DNA from: Spongisporangium articulatum
GTDB taxonomy: Bacteria > Actinomycetota > Actinomycetes > Actinomycetales > Kineosporiaceae
Assembly: GCF_044465595.1 (NCBI RefSeq)
Contig: NZ_JBITLV010000001.1
Span: 1,054,001 to 1,118,000 of the forward strand
Direction: 5' to 3'
DNA length: 64,000 bases
Part shown: piece after piece, positions 48,401-55,955 of the stretch
Layout of the letters: each line of letters opens with the position of its first letter
How positions within the stretch are numbered: position 1 is the stretch's first letter
Notes under the pieces: model-generated
Database searches by the model: none
What the model saw: the letters and a program-made list of their open reading frames with translations, nothing else
What the model was told of the DNA's origin: nothing
Position numbers and translations under genes: made by a program

Positions 48401-48741
48401 CCTGCACCAGCACCGCGTGCCGGCTGCCGCGGCAGAAGAAGGTGTGGCAGCGGCTCTACGGCGGCGTCTACGGGCTGGTCTACTGGCGTGACTTCGCCAA
48501 GTCGCACGACAAGCCGCTCTCGGTGCCCGAGTGGGGCCTGTGGGACCGGCAGGACCGCCACGGCGGCCTGGACGACCCCTACTTCATCAAGCAGATGTAC
48601 AAGTTCATCGCCGACCCCGACAACGGCGTGGCCTACCAGTCGTACTTCGAGATCAACACGCCCAGGTCCACGCACAGCCTGATGATCGAGTTCCCGCGCG
48701 GCGGTGCGGAGTTCAAGAAGACGTTCGGCAAGAAGCAGTAG
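45391..48741 (+). CDS. Giant GH26-like membrane protein with long cytoplasmic Pro-rich repeat region
   Basis: 1116 residues. Residues about 1-755 are low-complexity Pro/Ala/Glu/Arg/Val sequence with tandem repeats (REPVV three times; AATPEP seven units; VVRPEP four to five units) and no recognised domain. RRRLLPFVAALAVIVLTVIVGYVLI (about 756-780) is one membrane helix. Residues about 810-1116 are a GH26-like barrel with E922 in LGWEFNLG and E1047 in SVPEWGLWD as catalytic candidates, paralogous to 39707-40813. The topology puts the repeat region in the cytoplasm. It may link the hydrolase to the export complex. GTG 45391 or GTG 45409 could be the start; neither has a strong ribosome site. Confidence 0.82.
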   Translation: MARGAAVPADAHEVPDEAGRDEKPARSGSPVLPDSGFDKYVDKLRSMGDMSTPSSAGYAKSAFGGGSAFGAPSARTTPPARTPSASPPAPPAAPPAPSAPAPPPGVREQAPAPPVVREPVLPPIVRERPAAPAPEPVVREPVVREPVVREPVAPPAAQAAFPAAPVVSEAPPAGPVERPVERPVAGPEPATRRSAFPDSGSVFEPVRPTYQQGEQPPTTVPAAPGRRPAAAFLPPSVEERAAAARVRPDPVVSPPTVAGQVILPPEDFEALRSLPDEPTGEPAVEPAVESRPQEIDLTEAPSIDLREAPSAPVEPVPAGPAAAEPGPGARATPAEYQPRRLRPRKERVATPALDPLNAEELLADRDLLGSSDLVVDHGPEVVAPAPETSKPAAEVTEPVAPEPEPPAERSLFEPLIEPEPLDETDPVYVKSVVPVEPPPATAPPATAPPVERPAPAATAEPAATAEPAATPEPAATPEPAATPEPAATPDPAATPEPVVRPEPVVRPEPVVRPEPVVRPEPVVHAEPVVDEQAPRGAVRPTDRPAARSEAPVRTRAGSAPAPPPLLPGVPDAMPEGTAPLNLPINPDAPLRPAALRDRPPSSLRPSRHPQRPQSRPDGTRRDGRAPERPRTGPDPVIESLLAPRPAEQPDVQPEARPVERPADRRPAPAGRIRPAVGDVPVRKESRGGLESLYAQPPRPGSAPAAPAPQRLDDIIAAPPRPSADFEAIPSLFPGAPAGPVGDGHSGRPASFEPRRRRRLLPFVAALAVIVLTVIVGYVLIDRRDDQAAAVRGNVPATSSVAGEVTTEDPKPIVSGPAKLGVYRGTSVADVKTFERWLGQDVEYVVDFPQRDTWSQIVSPRGLISNWRGSGYRLVLSTPMLPEEQRGSVAQGSKGAYDKYFRTLARNLVNGGQKAAIIRLGWEFNLGSSTWGTKDEDQFIAYWRHIVDAMRSVPGQKFQFDWNPNIGETRYDASDYYPGDDYVDYVGVDVYDVSWEKDTYPYPDSCTSTACRLPRQKKVWQRLYGGVYGLVYWRDFAKSHDKPLSVPEWGLWDRQDRHGGLDDPYFIKQMYKFIADPDNGVAYQSYFEINTPRSTHSLMIEFPRGGAEFKKTFGKKQ
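46759..46971 (+). repeat. In-frame 18-bp tandem repeats inside the GH26-like gene
   Basis: Seven 18-bp units of the type GCGACGCCCGAGCCCGCT run from 46759 to 46884, followed by five units of the type GTCGTCCGGCCCGAGCCC (46882-46971; the last is diverged). They encode AT(A/P)EPA and VVRPEP repeats. Exact multiples of 3 keep the frame, so copy number can change without breaking the protein. Confidence 0.85.
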
Positions 48742-48751
48742 CGGCAAAGGA

Positions 48752-48786
48752 CGAAGGCCCCGCCGGTGCGACCGGCGGGGCCTTCG
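48752..48786. terminator. Strong bidirectional hairpin terminator
   Basis: CGAAGGCCCCGCCGGT (48752-48767), loop GCG, and its perfect complement 48771-48786 give a 16-bp stem between the convergent GH26-like gene and the CDP-sugar operon. It ends both transcripts. Confidence 0.85.
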
Positions 48787-48800
48787 TGCGCTTCGGGTGG

Positions 48801-50093
48801 TCAGACCGCCGGGAACAGGCTGGCCTGCTCCTGGCGGAGCTGGTCGACGAGGCGCCCCTCCGGGAGCGTCACGTCGGCGTAGGTGAGCACCTCGTCCTTC
48901 GCGATGTCGCGCGTGGTCACGCACCCCTCGGCCACGCCCATCGGCAGCAGGTTCTCCGTCACGGTGACGTCGGCCCGCTCGGCCACGCCGTAGGTGTCGT
49001 ACCCGCCCAGCCCGTCGAGCGTGTGCCCGGCCGGGATGTCGCGCTTGGCGGTGGTCACGACCTCGACGGTCGGGCCGGCCAGCGGGGCCAGGGCCGCGTC
49101 GCCGAACAGCACGGCGCGGGCCACGGTCAGCGGGACCTCGAAGTGGCACAGGTGGTACGGCGTGTAGAAGCTGTACAGCGGGCCCTCGCCGAGCTTGTAC
49201 AGGTTCAGGTAGTGCCGCTGCTTCGGGTCGTCGTGCGTCGCGAGGACGAACACGCCCGGGCCCGGCTGGCTGCCGACCACGTAGTCCACGACGCCACCGG
49301 CGGCCTTGAGGGCCTCCACGTCGTAGGCCCCGGTCAGCTCGTCGACGTGACCGCGGTGGTCGGCGCCGCGCATGCCGCGCTTCTCCACCGTCATGCCGGT
49401 CGCGTTGGCGACGATGGCCTGCTCGAACGAGATCTTGGTGCCGTCGGCGAAGGACGTCACCATGTACGGGTCCTGGCCCCACTTCTCGGCGAACGCCTGC
49501 TGCGTCGTCGGGGTGCGGTACTCGTCCTGCAGGCCCTTGATGTTGCCCGCGACCAGCGGCGTGAGACCGATGCTCTTCACGAACCGGTACAGGTTGAGCT
49601 GCACGCCCGGCTGGTCGCCGTCGCAGCCCGAGAGCACGACGCCGGCCTTGTCGGCCTTGGCCTTGAGGACCGAGCCGACGGTGCCGTCGACCTCGGCGTT
49701 CAGCAGGACGACGTGCTTGCCGCCCTCGATGGCCGAGGTCACCACGTGCGCGCCGTACTCGACGTGCCCGGTCGCCTCCACGATCGCGTCGATCGAGGAG
49801 GACTCGGTGACGGCCTGGTAGTTCGAGGTGATGACCGGCTTGCCCGCGGCCACCGCCGCGTCCAGGGCGGTCGCGTCGTCCACGACCTCCCAGCCGCTCA
49901 CGCCGGCCTCGCTGTACGCGCGCTCGGCGTTGGCCTGCGTGCGGTTCACGATCGCGGTCAGCTCCATGCCCGGCACGGAGTTGACCACCTGGTTCACGAA
50001 GCCGCGGCCCATGAACCCGGCGCCCACGAGGGCCACCCGGATCGGCTTGCCCTCGGCCTCGCGCTTGGCCAGCGCGGTGTCGACGATGATCAC
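48801..50093 (-). CDS. NAD(P)-binding homoserine-dehydrogenase-like oxidoreductase with C-terminal SAF domain
   Basis: 430 residues. Rossmann fold at the N terminus (RVALVGAGFMGRGFVNQVV), VEATGHVEYGAHVVTSAIEGGKHVVLLNAEVDGTVG, and CDGDQPGVQLNLYRFVKSIGLTPLVAGNIKG resemble the homoserine dehydrogenase superfamily. The C-terminal 80 residues (TAKRDIPAGHTLDGLGG, MGVAEGCVTTRDIAKDEVLTYADV) form a SAF domain. It is the last gene of the CDP-sugar operon, its GTG overlapping the epimerase stop as GTGA. A role as sugar-nucleotide reductase/branching enzyme is inferred only from context. Confidence 0.78.
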   Translation of the reverse strand: MIIVDTALAKREAEGKPIRVALVGAGFMGRGFVNQVVNSVPGMELTAIVNRTQANAERAYSEAGVSGWEVVDDATALDAAVAAGKPVITSNYQAVTESSSIDAIVEATGHVEYGAHVVTSAIEGGKHVVLLNAEVDGTVGSVLKAKADKAGVVLSGCDGDQPGVQLNLYRFVKSIGLTPLVAGNIKGLQDEYRTPTTQQAFAEKWGQDPYMVTSFADGTKISFEQAIVANATGMTVEKRGMRGADHRGHVDELTGAYDVEALKAAGGVVDYVVGSQPGPGVFVLATHDDPKQRHYLNLYKLGEGPLYSFYTPYHLCHFEVPLTVARAVLFGDAALAPLAGPTVEVVTTAKRDIPAGHTLDGLGGYDTYGVAERADVTVTENLLPMGVAEGCVTTRDIAKDEVLTYADVTLPEGRLVDQLRQEQASLFPAV

Positions 50094-50629
50094 GAGGACA
50101 CGCCCTCCAGCAGCGGCCAGGCGGCGTCCTTGGCGCTGATCACGCTGACCTCGAGCGGCCACTCCAGCTTCAGGGCCGGGTCGTTGTACCGCTGGCCGCG
50201 CTCGGCGTCCGGCGTGTACTTGCCCGTGACCTGGTAGGTGACCTCGGTGCCGTCGACCAGCGTCTGGTAGCCGTGCGCGAACATCGCCGGCACGTACAGC
50301 GCCTTGCGGTTCTCGGCGGTCAGCTCGACCGACACGTGCTGCAGGTAGGTCGGCGAGTCGGGCCGCATGTCGACGATCTTGTCGACGATCGCGCCCCGCA
50401 CGCAGCGCACGAGCTTGACCTCGGGCGCGTACTCCAGCTGGTAGTGCATGCCGCGCAGCGTGCCCGCCTTGTGGTTGAACGAGGCGTTGCACTGCTCGAC
50501 CGCCGGGTTCAGGCCCGCGGCCTCGAACTCGGCCACGTCGAACGTGCGCGCGAAGAAGCCGCGGTCGTCCTCACGGAGCTCGAGCTCGATGATCGCGACG
50601 TCGGGGATGTGCGTCTTGGTGATGATCAC
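50090..50629 (-). CDS. dTDP-4-dehydrorhamnose 3,5-epimerase family protein
   Basis: 179 residues; cupin-type RmlC fold: DDRGFFARTFDVAEFEAAGL, QCNASFNHKAGTLRGMHYQ (catalytic His region), LVRCVRGAIVDKIVDMRPDSPTY, and ALYVPAMFAHGYQTLVDGTEVTYQVT. It should epimerise a 4-keto-6-deoxy sugar nucleotide; because the operon starts with a cytidylyltransferase, the substrate may be CDP-linked. GTG 50629 overlaps the upstream stop as GTGA, and its own stop overlaps the next start. Confidence 0.87.
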   Translation of the reverse strand: MIITKTHIPDVAIIELELREDDRGFFARTFDVAEFEAAGLNPAVEQCNASFNHKAGTLRGMHYQLEYAPEVKLVRCVRGAIVDKIVDMRPDSPTYLQHVSVELTAENRKALYVPAMFAHGYQTLVDGTEVTYQVTGKYTPDAERGQRYNDPALKLEWPLEVSVISAKDAAWPLLEGVSS

Positions 50630-51663
50630 TTGGCCACCTCGCCGGTGGTCCAGAACAGGTCGGCGTCGAGCTGCTTGGTGGCGATCAGGTGCTCCAGCTG
50701 CTTCAGCCGGGTGTGGCCGCGGCCGGTGAACGTCTCGGCGTCCATCTGGATGGCCTCGAACACCTGGCGCATCTGGCGGGCGCCGCGCTCGGCGTTCCAG
50801 TCGCAGGAGAAGCCGGGCAGCTGCGAGCTGATCTTGTCGAAGTTCACCTTGTAGCTGCGGTTGTCGCCCCCGGGCGGGCCGAAGGTGACCTCGCAGCCCG
50901 GGAACTCGGCACCGACGGTCTCGGCGATCGTGCGGACCTGGTAGTTCTGCTCGTTCGAGCCGACGTTGAAGACCTCGTTGTGCACGGCCTCCCGCGGCGC
51001 CTCGAGCGCGCAGTAGATGGACTTGGCGATGTCGAGCGCGTGCACCAGCGGGCGCCACGGCGTCCCGTCGGAGTTCATCGCGATCTTCTTCGTCGTCCAG
51101 GCCAGGCCCGACAGGTTGTTCAGCACGATGTCGAACCGCTGCCGCGGCGAGGCGCCGAAGGCGGTCGCGTTGCGCATGAAGGTCGGGCTGAACGAGTCGG
51201 AGGCCAGCCCCTTCAGGTCGCGCTCGACGAGCGTCTTGCAGTCCGCGTAGGCGGTCTGCGGGTTCACCGGGCTGGACTCGTCGACCACGCCCTCGGCGAC
51301 GCCGTACACGCTGCACGAGGACATGTAGACGAACCGCTCGACGCCGGCCTCGATGGCCATCTCGGCCAGCCGCACCGAACCCTGGTGGTTCACCACGTAG
51401 GTGACCTCGGACAGCAGCTCACCCAGCGGGTCGTTCGACAGCTCGGCCATGTGCACGACCGCGTCGACACCCTCGAGGTCCTCGACGGTGATGTGCCGGA
51501 TGTCCTTGTTCAGGGTCTTCGCCGTGAACTCGGTGCCGTTGTAGAGCCAACCCTGCTTGTAGTACCCGGTGTCGACGCCGACGACCTCGTGGCCGCGGCG
51601 GATCAGCTCGGGCGCCACCAGGCAGCCGAGGTACCCCTCGGTTCCAGTGACCAGGACCTTCAT
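50626..51663 (-). CDS. NAD-dependent epimerase/dehydratase (extended SDR)
   Basis: 345 residues. MKVLVTGTEGYLGCLVAPELIRRGHEVVGVD is the NAD-binding site; YMSSCSVYG and the AYADCK segment give the Ser/Tyr/Lys triad (here SPVNPQTAYADCKTLVE). It works on a nucleotide sugar, as epimerase, dehydratase or reductase. Located between the cytidylyltransferase and the 3,5-epimerase, it may take the place of CDP-glucose 4,6-dehydratase, but the usual RfbG sequence features were not recognised. ATG 51663; 58 bp from the upstream gene. Confidence 0.87.
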   Translation of the reverse strand: MKVLVTGTEGYLGCLVAPELIRRGHEVVGVDTGYYKQGWLYNGTEFTAKTLNKDIRHITVEDLEGVDAVVHMAELSNDPLGELLSEVTYVVNHQGSVRLAEMAIEAGVERFVYMSSCSVYGVAEGVVDESSPVNPQTAYADCKTLVERDLKGLASDSFSPTFMRNATAFGASPRQRFDIVLNNLSGLAWTTKKIAMNSDGTPWRPLVHALDIAKSIYCALEAPREAVHNEVFNVGSNEQNYQVRTIAETVGAEFPGCEVTFGPPGGDNRSYKVNFDKISSQLPGFSCDWNAERGARQMRQVFEAIQMDAETFTGRGHTRLKQLEHLIATKQLDADLFWTTGEVAK

Positions 51664-51721
51664 TGTCGTATGTCTCCTCGTTCGCAGTTCAGGTGGTGGG
51701 ACGACGGGGGTCAGGTCGGCG

Positions 51722-52549
51722 TCAGTCCTCCCAGGACTTCCAGGCCGCCTGGCCGCTGTCCCAGAGCTTGTTCAGCTCGGTCCAGTCGCGATAGGTGTCC
51801 ATGCCCATCCAGAAGCCCTCGTGCGGGTTCAGCGCGAGCTGGCCGTCACGGGCGATCTGCTGCAGGGGCGTCGACTCCAGCATCACCGTCTCGTCCACGT
51901 CCGAGAGGTACTTCTCCACGAAGCTCCGCTGGAACATGAAGAAGCCGCCGTTGACCCAGCCGGTGGCCAGGGTGGGCTTCTCGTTGAACTCGGTGACGAC
52001 GTCGCCGTCGACGTGCATCTCACCGTAGCGGCTGGCCGGGTGGACGGCGGTCACGGTGCCGATGCGGCCGGCGGCCGCATGGTTGGCGACCAGCTGGTTG
52101 AGGTCGACGTCACCGATGCCGTCGCCGTAGGTGAGCATGAAGTGGTCGGCGTTCAGGTGCTTGGCGACCCGCTTGACCCGCTCGGCGGTGGCGGTCTCCA
52201 GACCGGTCTCGACGAAGGTGATCTCCCAGTCCTCGACCGGGCCGGCCGAGTGGTAGACCGGCTCGGCGCCGTCGTGGGTCAGGGTGAAGTCCGACAGGCT
52301 CTCCCGGTAGTCCAGGAAGTAGCGCTTGATCTGGTCGCCCCGGTAGCCGAGGCACAGCACGAACTTCCGGAAGCCGTAGCTCTGGTAGATCTTCATCAGG
52401 TGCCACAGGATGGGTCGGCCGCCGATGTCCACCAGGGGCTTCGGCACCTTGTCACCGCTGGCCTCGCGCAGCCGGGTACCCATCCCGCCGCACAGGATGA
52501 CGACGGGGATCTCCGCCACGTCGATGGTCTGGTTGCTCTGCTCGGTCAC
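51722..52549 (-). CDS. rfbF: Glucose-1-phosphate cytidylyltransferase
   Basis: 275 residues. The nucleotidyltransferase motif PVVILCGGMGTRLREASGDKVPKPLVDIGGRPILWHLMKIY is typical of RfbF/DdhA, as are FVLCLGYRGDQIKRYFLDY, FMLTYGDGIGDVDLNQL and FWMGMDTYRDWTELNKLW. It makes CDP-glucose from CTP and glucose-1-phosphate, the precursor of CDP-3,6-dideoxyhexoses and branched sugars. GTG 52549 has AGGA 5 nt upstream. It opens the minus-strand CDP-sugar operon. Confidence 0.92.
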   Translation of the reverse strand: MTEQSNQTIDVAEIPVVILCGGMGTRLREASGDKVPKPLVDIGGRPILWHLMKIYQSYGFRKFVLCLGYRGDQIKRYFLDYRESLSDFTLTHDGAEPVYHSAGPVEDWEITFVETGLETATAERVKRVAKHLNADHFMLTYGDGIGDVDLNQLVANHAAAGRIGTVTAVHPASRYGEMHVDGDVVTEFNEKPTLATGWVNGGFFMFQRSFVEKYLSDVDETVMLESTPLQQIARDGQLALNPHEGFWMGMDTYRDWTELNKLWDSGQAAWKSWED

Positions 52550-52825
52550 GAATTCCTCGCACGATTTCGTTGTGGCCTGCGGCCTTCGGAGTCGGCCCGG
52601 TCGGTGGTCTGCGTCGGTACGGTATGGCGGCCCCCCGGGCCCCCGCTGGCGTTCGGCGAATACCAGCACCCGCCCCGGTGACGCTGTGACGCGCCTGTGA
52701 CGGGAATGAACAGTATGTCGTTCTTGTCGGCCGTACCCTGCCCCGACCCCTTCGTCCCCAGGTCGGAACGCAGGAGCCGGCCGACGGCTGGCGCCGGGGC
52801 GGGGACGTTCAGTGGTCGGTAGGAC
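52550..52825 (-). promoter_or_regulatory. Promoter/leader region of the CDP-sugar operon
   Basis: 276 bp without a gene. Three GTGACG direct repeats (52678-52683, 52686-52691, 52697-52702) and, further upstream, a TACTGT box (about 52711-52716, minus strand) are the visible elements. The repeats could be activator or repressor sites. Confidence 0.4.
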
Positions 52826-54376
52826 TCACGCACCTTCCGCGCGGATCACCGACATGGCGGTACGCAGGATGATCTTGATGTCCAGCCAGAGCGACCAGTT
52901 CTCGATGTAGTAGTTGTCGAACCGGGCGCGTTCGGCGATCGAGGTGTCCCCGCGCAGGCCGTTGACCTGCGCCAGCCCGGTCAGGCCGCAGGGGACGCGG
53001 TGGCGGGCCACGTAGTGCGGGTGCTGGCTGCGGAACGTGGCCACGAAGTGCGGGCGTTCCGGGCGGGGCCCGACCAGGCTCATGTCGCCACGCAGGATGT
53101 TCAGCAACTGCGGCAGCTCGTCGATCGAGGAGCGGCGCAGGAACTTGCCGACCGGCCCGAGCCGGTCGTCGTGCGCGATGTTCCAGTTCGTCTGCGACTC
53201 GGTCTCGTCGACCGGCTTCAGCGAACGGAACTTCATCAGCTCGAAGTGCCGGCCGTCGACGCCCACCCGCTCCTGGCGGAAGAGCACGCCGGGGCCGCCC
53301 TCCATGCGCACCAGGAACGCGACCAGCAGCATCAGTGGCGACAGCAGCAGCAGGGCGCAGCCGGAGACGAAGATGTCGAGCGCGCGCTTCACCTGCCAGG
53401 CCCGCGACCGGTACACCGCCCGCCGCAGCCGGACCAGCGGCATGCCCCACGCCGTGTCCATGTCGTGGCCGACGTGGTGCAGTTCGAAGAGCCGCGGCAC
53501 GACGAAGATCTCGCAGTGCAGGCGGTCGCAGGTGCGGATGATGCCGACCATCTCCGACTCGCGCATGGAGCCGAAGGCCACCACGACGTTGCGCACCCGG
53601 TGGTCGAGCAGGACCTCGACCAGCTGCTCCGGCCGGCCCAGGATGCGGTGCGACGGGCTGGCCGCGTCCCGCGGGGGCTCGATGTCGAGGAAGCCGATCG
53701 GCTGCAGGCCGTACTCCGGGTGCGTGGACAGCGACTCGGCCAGGTAGGTGCCGACCCGGCCCGCGCCGAGGATGAGCGTGCGGTGCGCGATGCGGCCCGT
53801 GCGGCGCGCGTGCCGGACCAGCGCGTACGCGGCGGCCCGCAGGCAGATCGACGTCAGGCCGGTGACGCCGGCGGCGATCAGCAGCTTCCAGTCGACCAGC
53901 TGCTCGTCCCAGCGCAGCCGGTTCAGGGTCAGCTGCAGGGTCATGGTCAGCGCGAGCGCGACGAGCAGGCGGCCGGCGATCTGCGGCAGGTCGTCCAGCA
54001 CCGACGGGGCCAGACGCGAGCGGTACAGCCCGCCGACCGCGAACAGCGCGACCAGCATGATCGTGAACAGGCCCATGATCGCGCGGGGCCCGCCGCTGGC
54101 GAAGGCCCCCGCGGTGCAGGCGACCAGGTCGAGCAGGAAGAGCAGCGGCCGGACGCCGAGCCGCACCAGCGGCCCGGTCCAGGAACCGGTCGGCGGGTCG
54201 TCGTCCTCGAGCCGGCGCGGGGTGTGCTCGGCCGGGTCGACGCGCAGGATGTGAGAGAGGTCGAGGCCCGCCGGGATGGTCGGCGCGGTACGCACGTCGA
54301 TCACCGTCCGGTCCTCACCGGACCCGGAGCCGGGGATACCCAGGTCCCGCCGGCCGGTCTGATCGCGGAGTGTCAC
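52826..54376 (-). CDS. Polyprenyl-phosphate sugar-1-phosphate transferase (WbaP/WcaJ type)
   Basis: 516 residues. After a cytoplasmic N terminus come four membrane helices, a CoA-binding-like Rossmann domain (TLILGAGRVGTYLAESLSTHPEYGLQPIGFLD), a fifth hydrophobic segment (ALDIFVSGCALLLLSPLMLLVAFLVRMEGG), and the catalytic bacterial sugar transferase domain. That domain has VLFRQERVGVDGRHFELMKFRSL, LRRSSIDELPQLLNILRGDMSLVGPRPERP and GLTGLAQVNGLRGDTS. It starts polysaccharide assembly by moving a hexose-1-phosphate to undecaprenyl phosphate. GTG 54376 follows GGGAG. It carries the 14-bp motif shared with the chain-length gene in its leader. Confidence 0.92.
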   Translation of the reverse strand: MTLRDQTGRRDLGIPGSGSGEDRTVIDVRTAPTIPAGLDLSHILRVDPAEHTPRRLEDDDPPTGSWTGPLVRLGVRPLLFLLDLVACTAGAFASGGPRAIMGLFTIMLVALFAVGGLYRSRLAPSVLDDLPQIAGRLLVALALTMTLQLTLNRLRWDEQLVDWKLLIAAGVTGLTSICLRAAAYALVRHARRTGRIAHRTLILGAGRVGTYLAESLSTHPEYGLQPIGFLDIEPPRDAASPSHRILGRPEQLVEVLLDHRVRNVVVAFGSMRESEMVGIIRTCDRLHCEIFVVPRLFELHHVGHDMDTAWGMPLVRLRRAVYRSRAWQVKRALDIFVSGCALLLLSPLMLLVAFLVRMEGGPGVLFRQERVGVDGRHFELMKFRSLKPVDETESQTNWNIAHDDRLGPVGKFLRRSSIDELPQLLNILRGDMSLVGPRPERPHFVATFRSQHPHYVARHRVPCGLTGLAQVNGLRGDTSIAERARFDNYYIENWSLWLDIKIILRTAMSVIRAEGA

Positions 54377-54749
54377 CGCTCTCCCTCCCGAATACGCCTT
54401 CAGGACCGCTCCCCGTCGCGGTCGTCGCCCACAGTAGGTGCCTGTCGGACCGACCCGCTAAAGAATCCACAAGACGTAACTGTGGGGATACCCACCGACC
54501 ACCTTGTTGGCGAGTCCCGTAACGGATCGTTAGCCCAGCTTGCACTTCCGTAATGGGCTGCTTAGCCCACGGAAAACATATCGATGCCACCGAAGGAGTC
54601 GTTACCCCCGAAGCCCGGACGGGCATGATTTTGTCCGTTCGGGGGAGATGTCCGGTCGCCCGTCCACCGGTCGGGGGACAACTCCTGATGCCTGGGGGGC
54701 GGCTGTGGGTGAGACCGCAACGACCCGCCGGGCTGGTCGGCCGACCTGG
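54377..54749 (-). promoter_or_regulatory. Long leader/promoter region of the sugar-phosphate transferase gene
   Basis: 373 bp, lower GC than its surroundings, no gene. Read on the minus strand it contains a hairpin TGGGCT-AAGC-AGCCCA (about 54550-54565) and the perfect 13-bp palindrome TAACGGATCGTTA (54520-54532). It also has two TTACGG copies, two TGGGCTAA copies, and the 14-mer ACTGTGGGCGACGA (54422-54435). No known riboswitch consensus was recognised. Operator sites for an exopolysaccharide regulator are likely. Confidence 0.45.
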
Positions 54750-55955
54750 TCAGCCGACGAACTGGTCCCGCATCTGCTCGGTGACGTACTCGGCGATCGC
54801 CAGCGACGACGTGGCCGCCGGGGAGGGCGCGTTGCGCACAGCCGTTACCCGGTCGAGCACGGAGATGCGGAAGTCGTCGACCAGGCTGCCGTCGCGGTCG
54901 AGCGCCTGGGCCCGCACCCCGGCCGGGGCCGGCACCAGGTCGGCGGCCTTGACCTCGGGCACGTAGGCCTGCGCCCGCTTGAGGTAGAGGCGCTTGCTGA
55001 CCGAGCCGGCCATCTCCTCGATGCCCATCTTCCAGTGCTTGGCGGCCAGCTTGCGGAAGCCCGGCCACGCCAGGGCCTGGGCCAGCTCGCGCGGCCTGAT
55101 CTTCCCGCGGGTGTACCCCTCGCGGGCGAAGGCCAGCACGGCGTTCGGGCCGACGTCCACCGCCCCGCCCACCCGCTTGGTGAAGTGCACGCCCAGGAAC
55201 GGGTAGTTCGGGTCCGGGACGGGGTAGATCAGGCCCTTGCAGAGGCCCGTGGCCTCCGGCGTCAGCCGGAAGTACTCCCCGCGGAAGGGCACGATGGCGG
55301 GGCCGGCGTCGTCCCCCGCCCAGCGGGCCACGGTGTCGGACTGCAGCCCGGCGCACAGCACGAGCCGGTCGAAGGTCAGCCGCTGCTGCCCCGAGCTGAC
55401 CTCGACGCCGGTGGCGGTCTGGTTGATGCCGTCGACCGGGAAGTTCAGGTGGATCGTCCCGCCTGCCTTCACGATGTCCTCGGCGTAGGCCTGGGACACG
55501 GCGACGTAGTCGGTGATCGCCGTGAACGGCGAGTGGATGGCGGCCACCCCGGCCGCGTGCGGCTCGACCTCGCGCAGCTGCGCGGCGTCCATCTTGACGA
55601 TCCCCGGGACGCCGTTCTCGCTCGCCCGGTTCCAGATGTTCTCCAGCGCACCGCGTTCCGAGTCGTCGACCGCGATCACGAGCTTGCCGCACTCCTCGTA
55701 CGGCAGGCCCTTCTCCTGGGTGTACTCCTTCAGCAGGTCGACCCCGCGGCGGCACAGCGTCGCCTTCAGCGAGCCCGGCGCGTAGTAGAGGCCCGCGTGC
55801 ACGACGCCGCTGTTGTGGCCGGTCTGGTGCTGGGCGAGGGCCCCCTCCTTCTCGAGGACGGTGACCTCGGTGTCGGGGAACAGCTCGGTGATCCGGCGAC
55901 CGATGGCCAGCCCGAGAATGCCTCCGCCGACGATCCCGACTCGCTGAGTGGACAC
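54750..55955 (-). CDS. lhgO: L-2-hydroxyglutarate oxidase
   Basis: 401 residues. GIVGGGILGLAIGRRI is the FAD-binding site; HNSGVVHAGLYYAPGSLKATLCRRG is the LhgO signature, with VPFRGEYFRL, YPVPDPNYPFLGVHFTKRV and GPNAVLAFAREGY. It oxidises L-2-hydroxyglutarate to 2-oxoglutarate, feeding electrons to the membrane quinone pool; a repair or lysine-catabolism function. GTG 55955. It stands alone between polysaccharide genes and its link to them is unclear. Confidence 0.9.
   Translation of the reverse strand: MSTQRVGIVGGGILGLAIGRRITELFPDTEVTVLEKEGALAQHQTGHNSGVVHAGLYYAPGSLKATLCRRGVDLLKEYTQEKGLPYEECGKLVIAVDDSERGALENIWNRASENGVPGIVKMDAAQLREVEPHAAGVAAIHSPFTAITDYVAVSQAYAEDIVKAGGTIHLNFPVDGINQTATGVEVSSGQQRLTFDRLVLCAGLQSDTVARWAGDDAGPAIVPFRGEYFRLTPEATGLCKGLIYPVPDPNYPFLGVHFTKRVGGAVDVGPNAVLAFAREGYTRGKIRPRELAQALAWPGFRKLAAKHWKMGIEEMAGSVSKRLYLKRAQAYVPEVKAADLVPAPAGVRAQALDRDGSLVDDFRISVLDRVTAVRNAPSPAATSSLAIAEYVTEQMRDQFVG

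Noticed and set aside
46555..49482. 975-codon minus-strand open frame opposite the GH26-like gene
   Set aside because: Crosses the strong terminator at 48752-48786 and mirrors the repeat region; no domain.
54315..54626. 103-codon minus-strand frame across the transferase leader
   Set aside because: Overlaps the start of the transferase, poor codon bias and no domain; the region behaves as a leader.
54377..54749. Riboswitch in the transferase leader (c-di-AMP, c-di-GMP, cobalamin considered)
   Set aside because: I could not match the conserved cores of these classes by eye; only palindromes and a short hairpin are certain.
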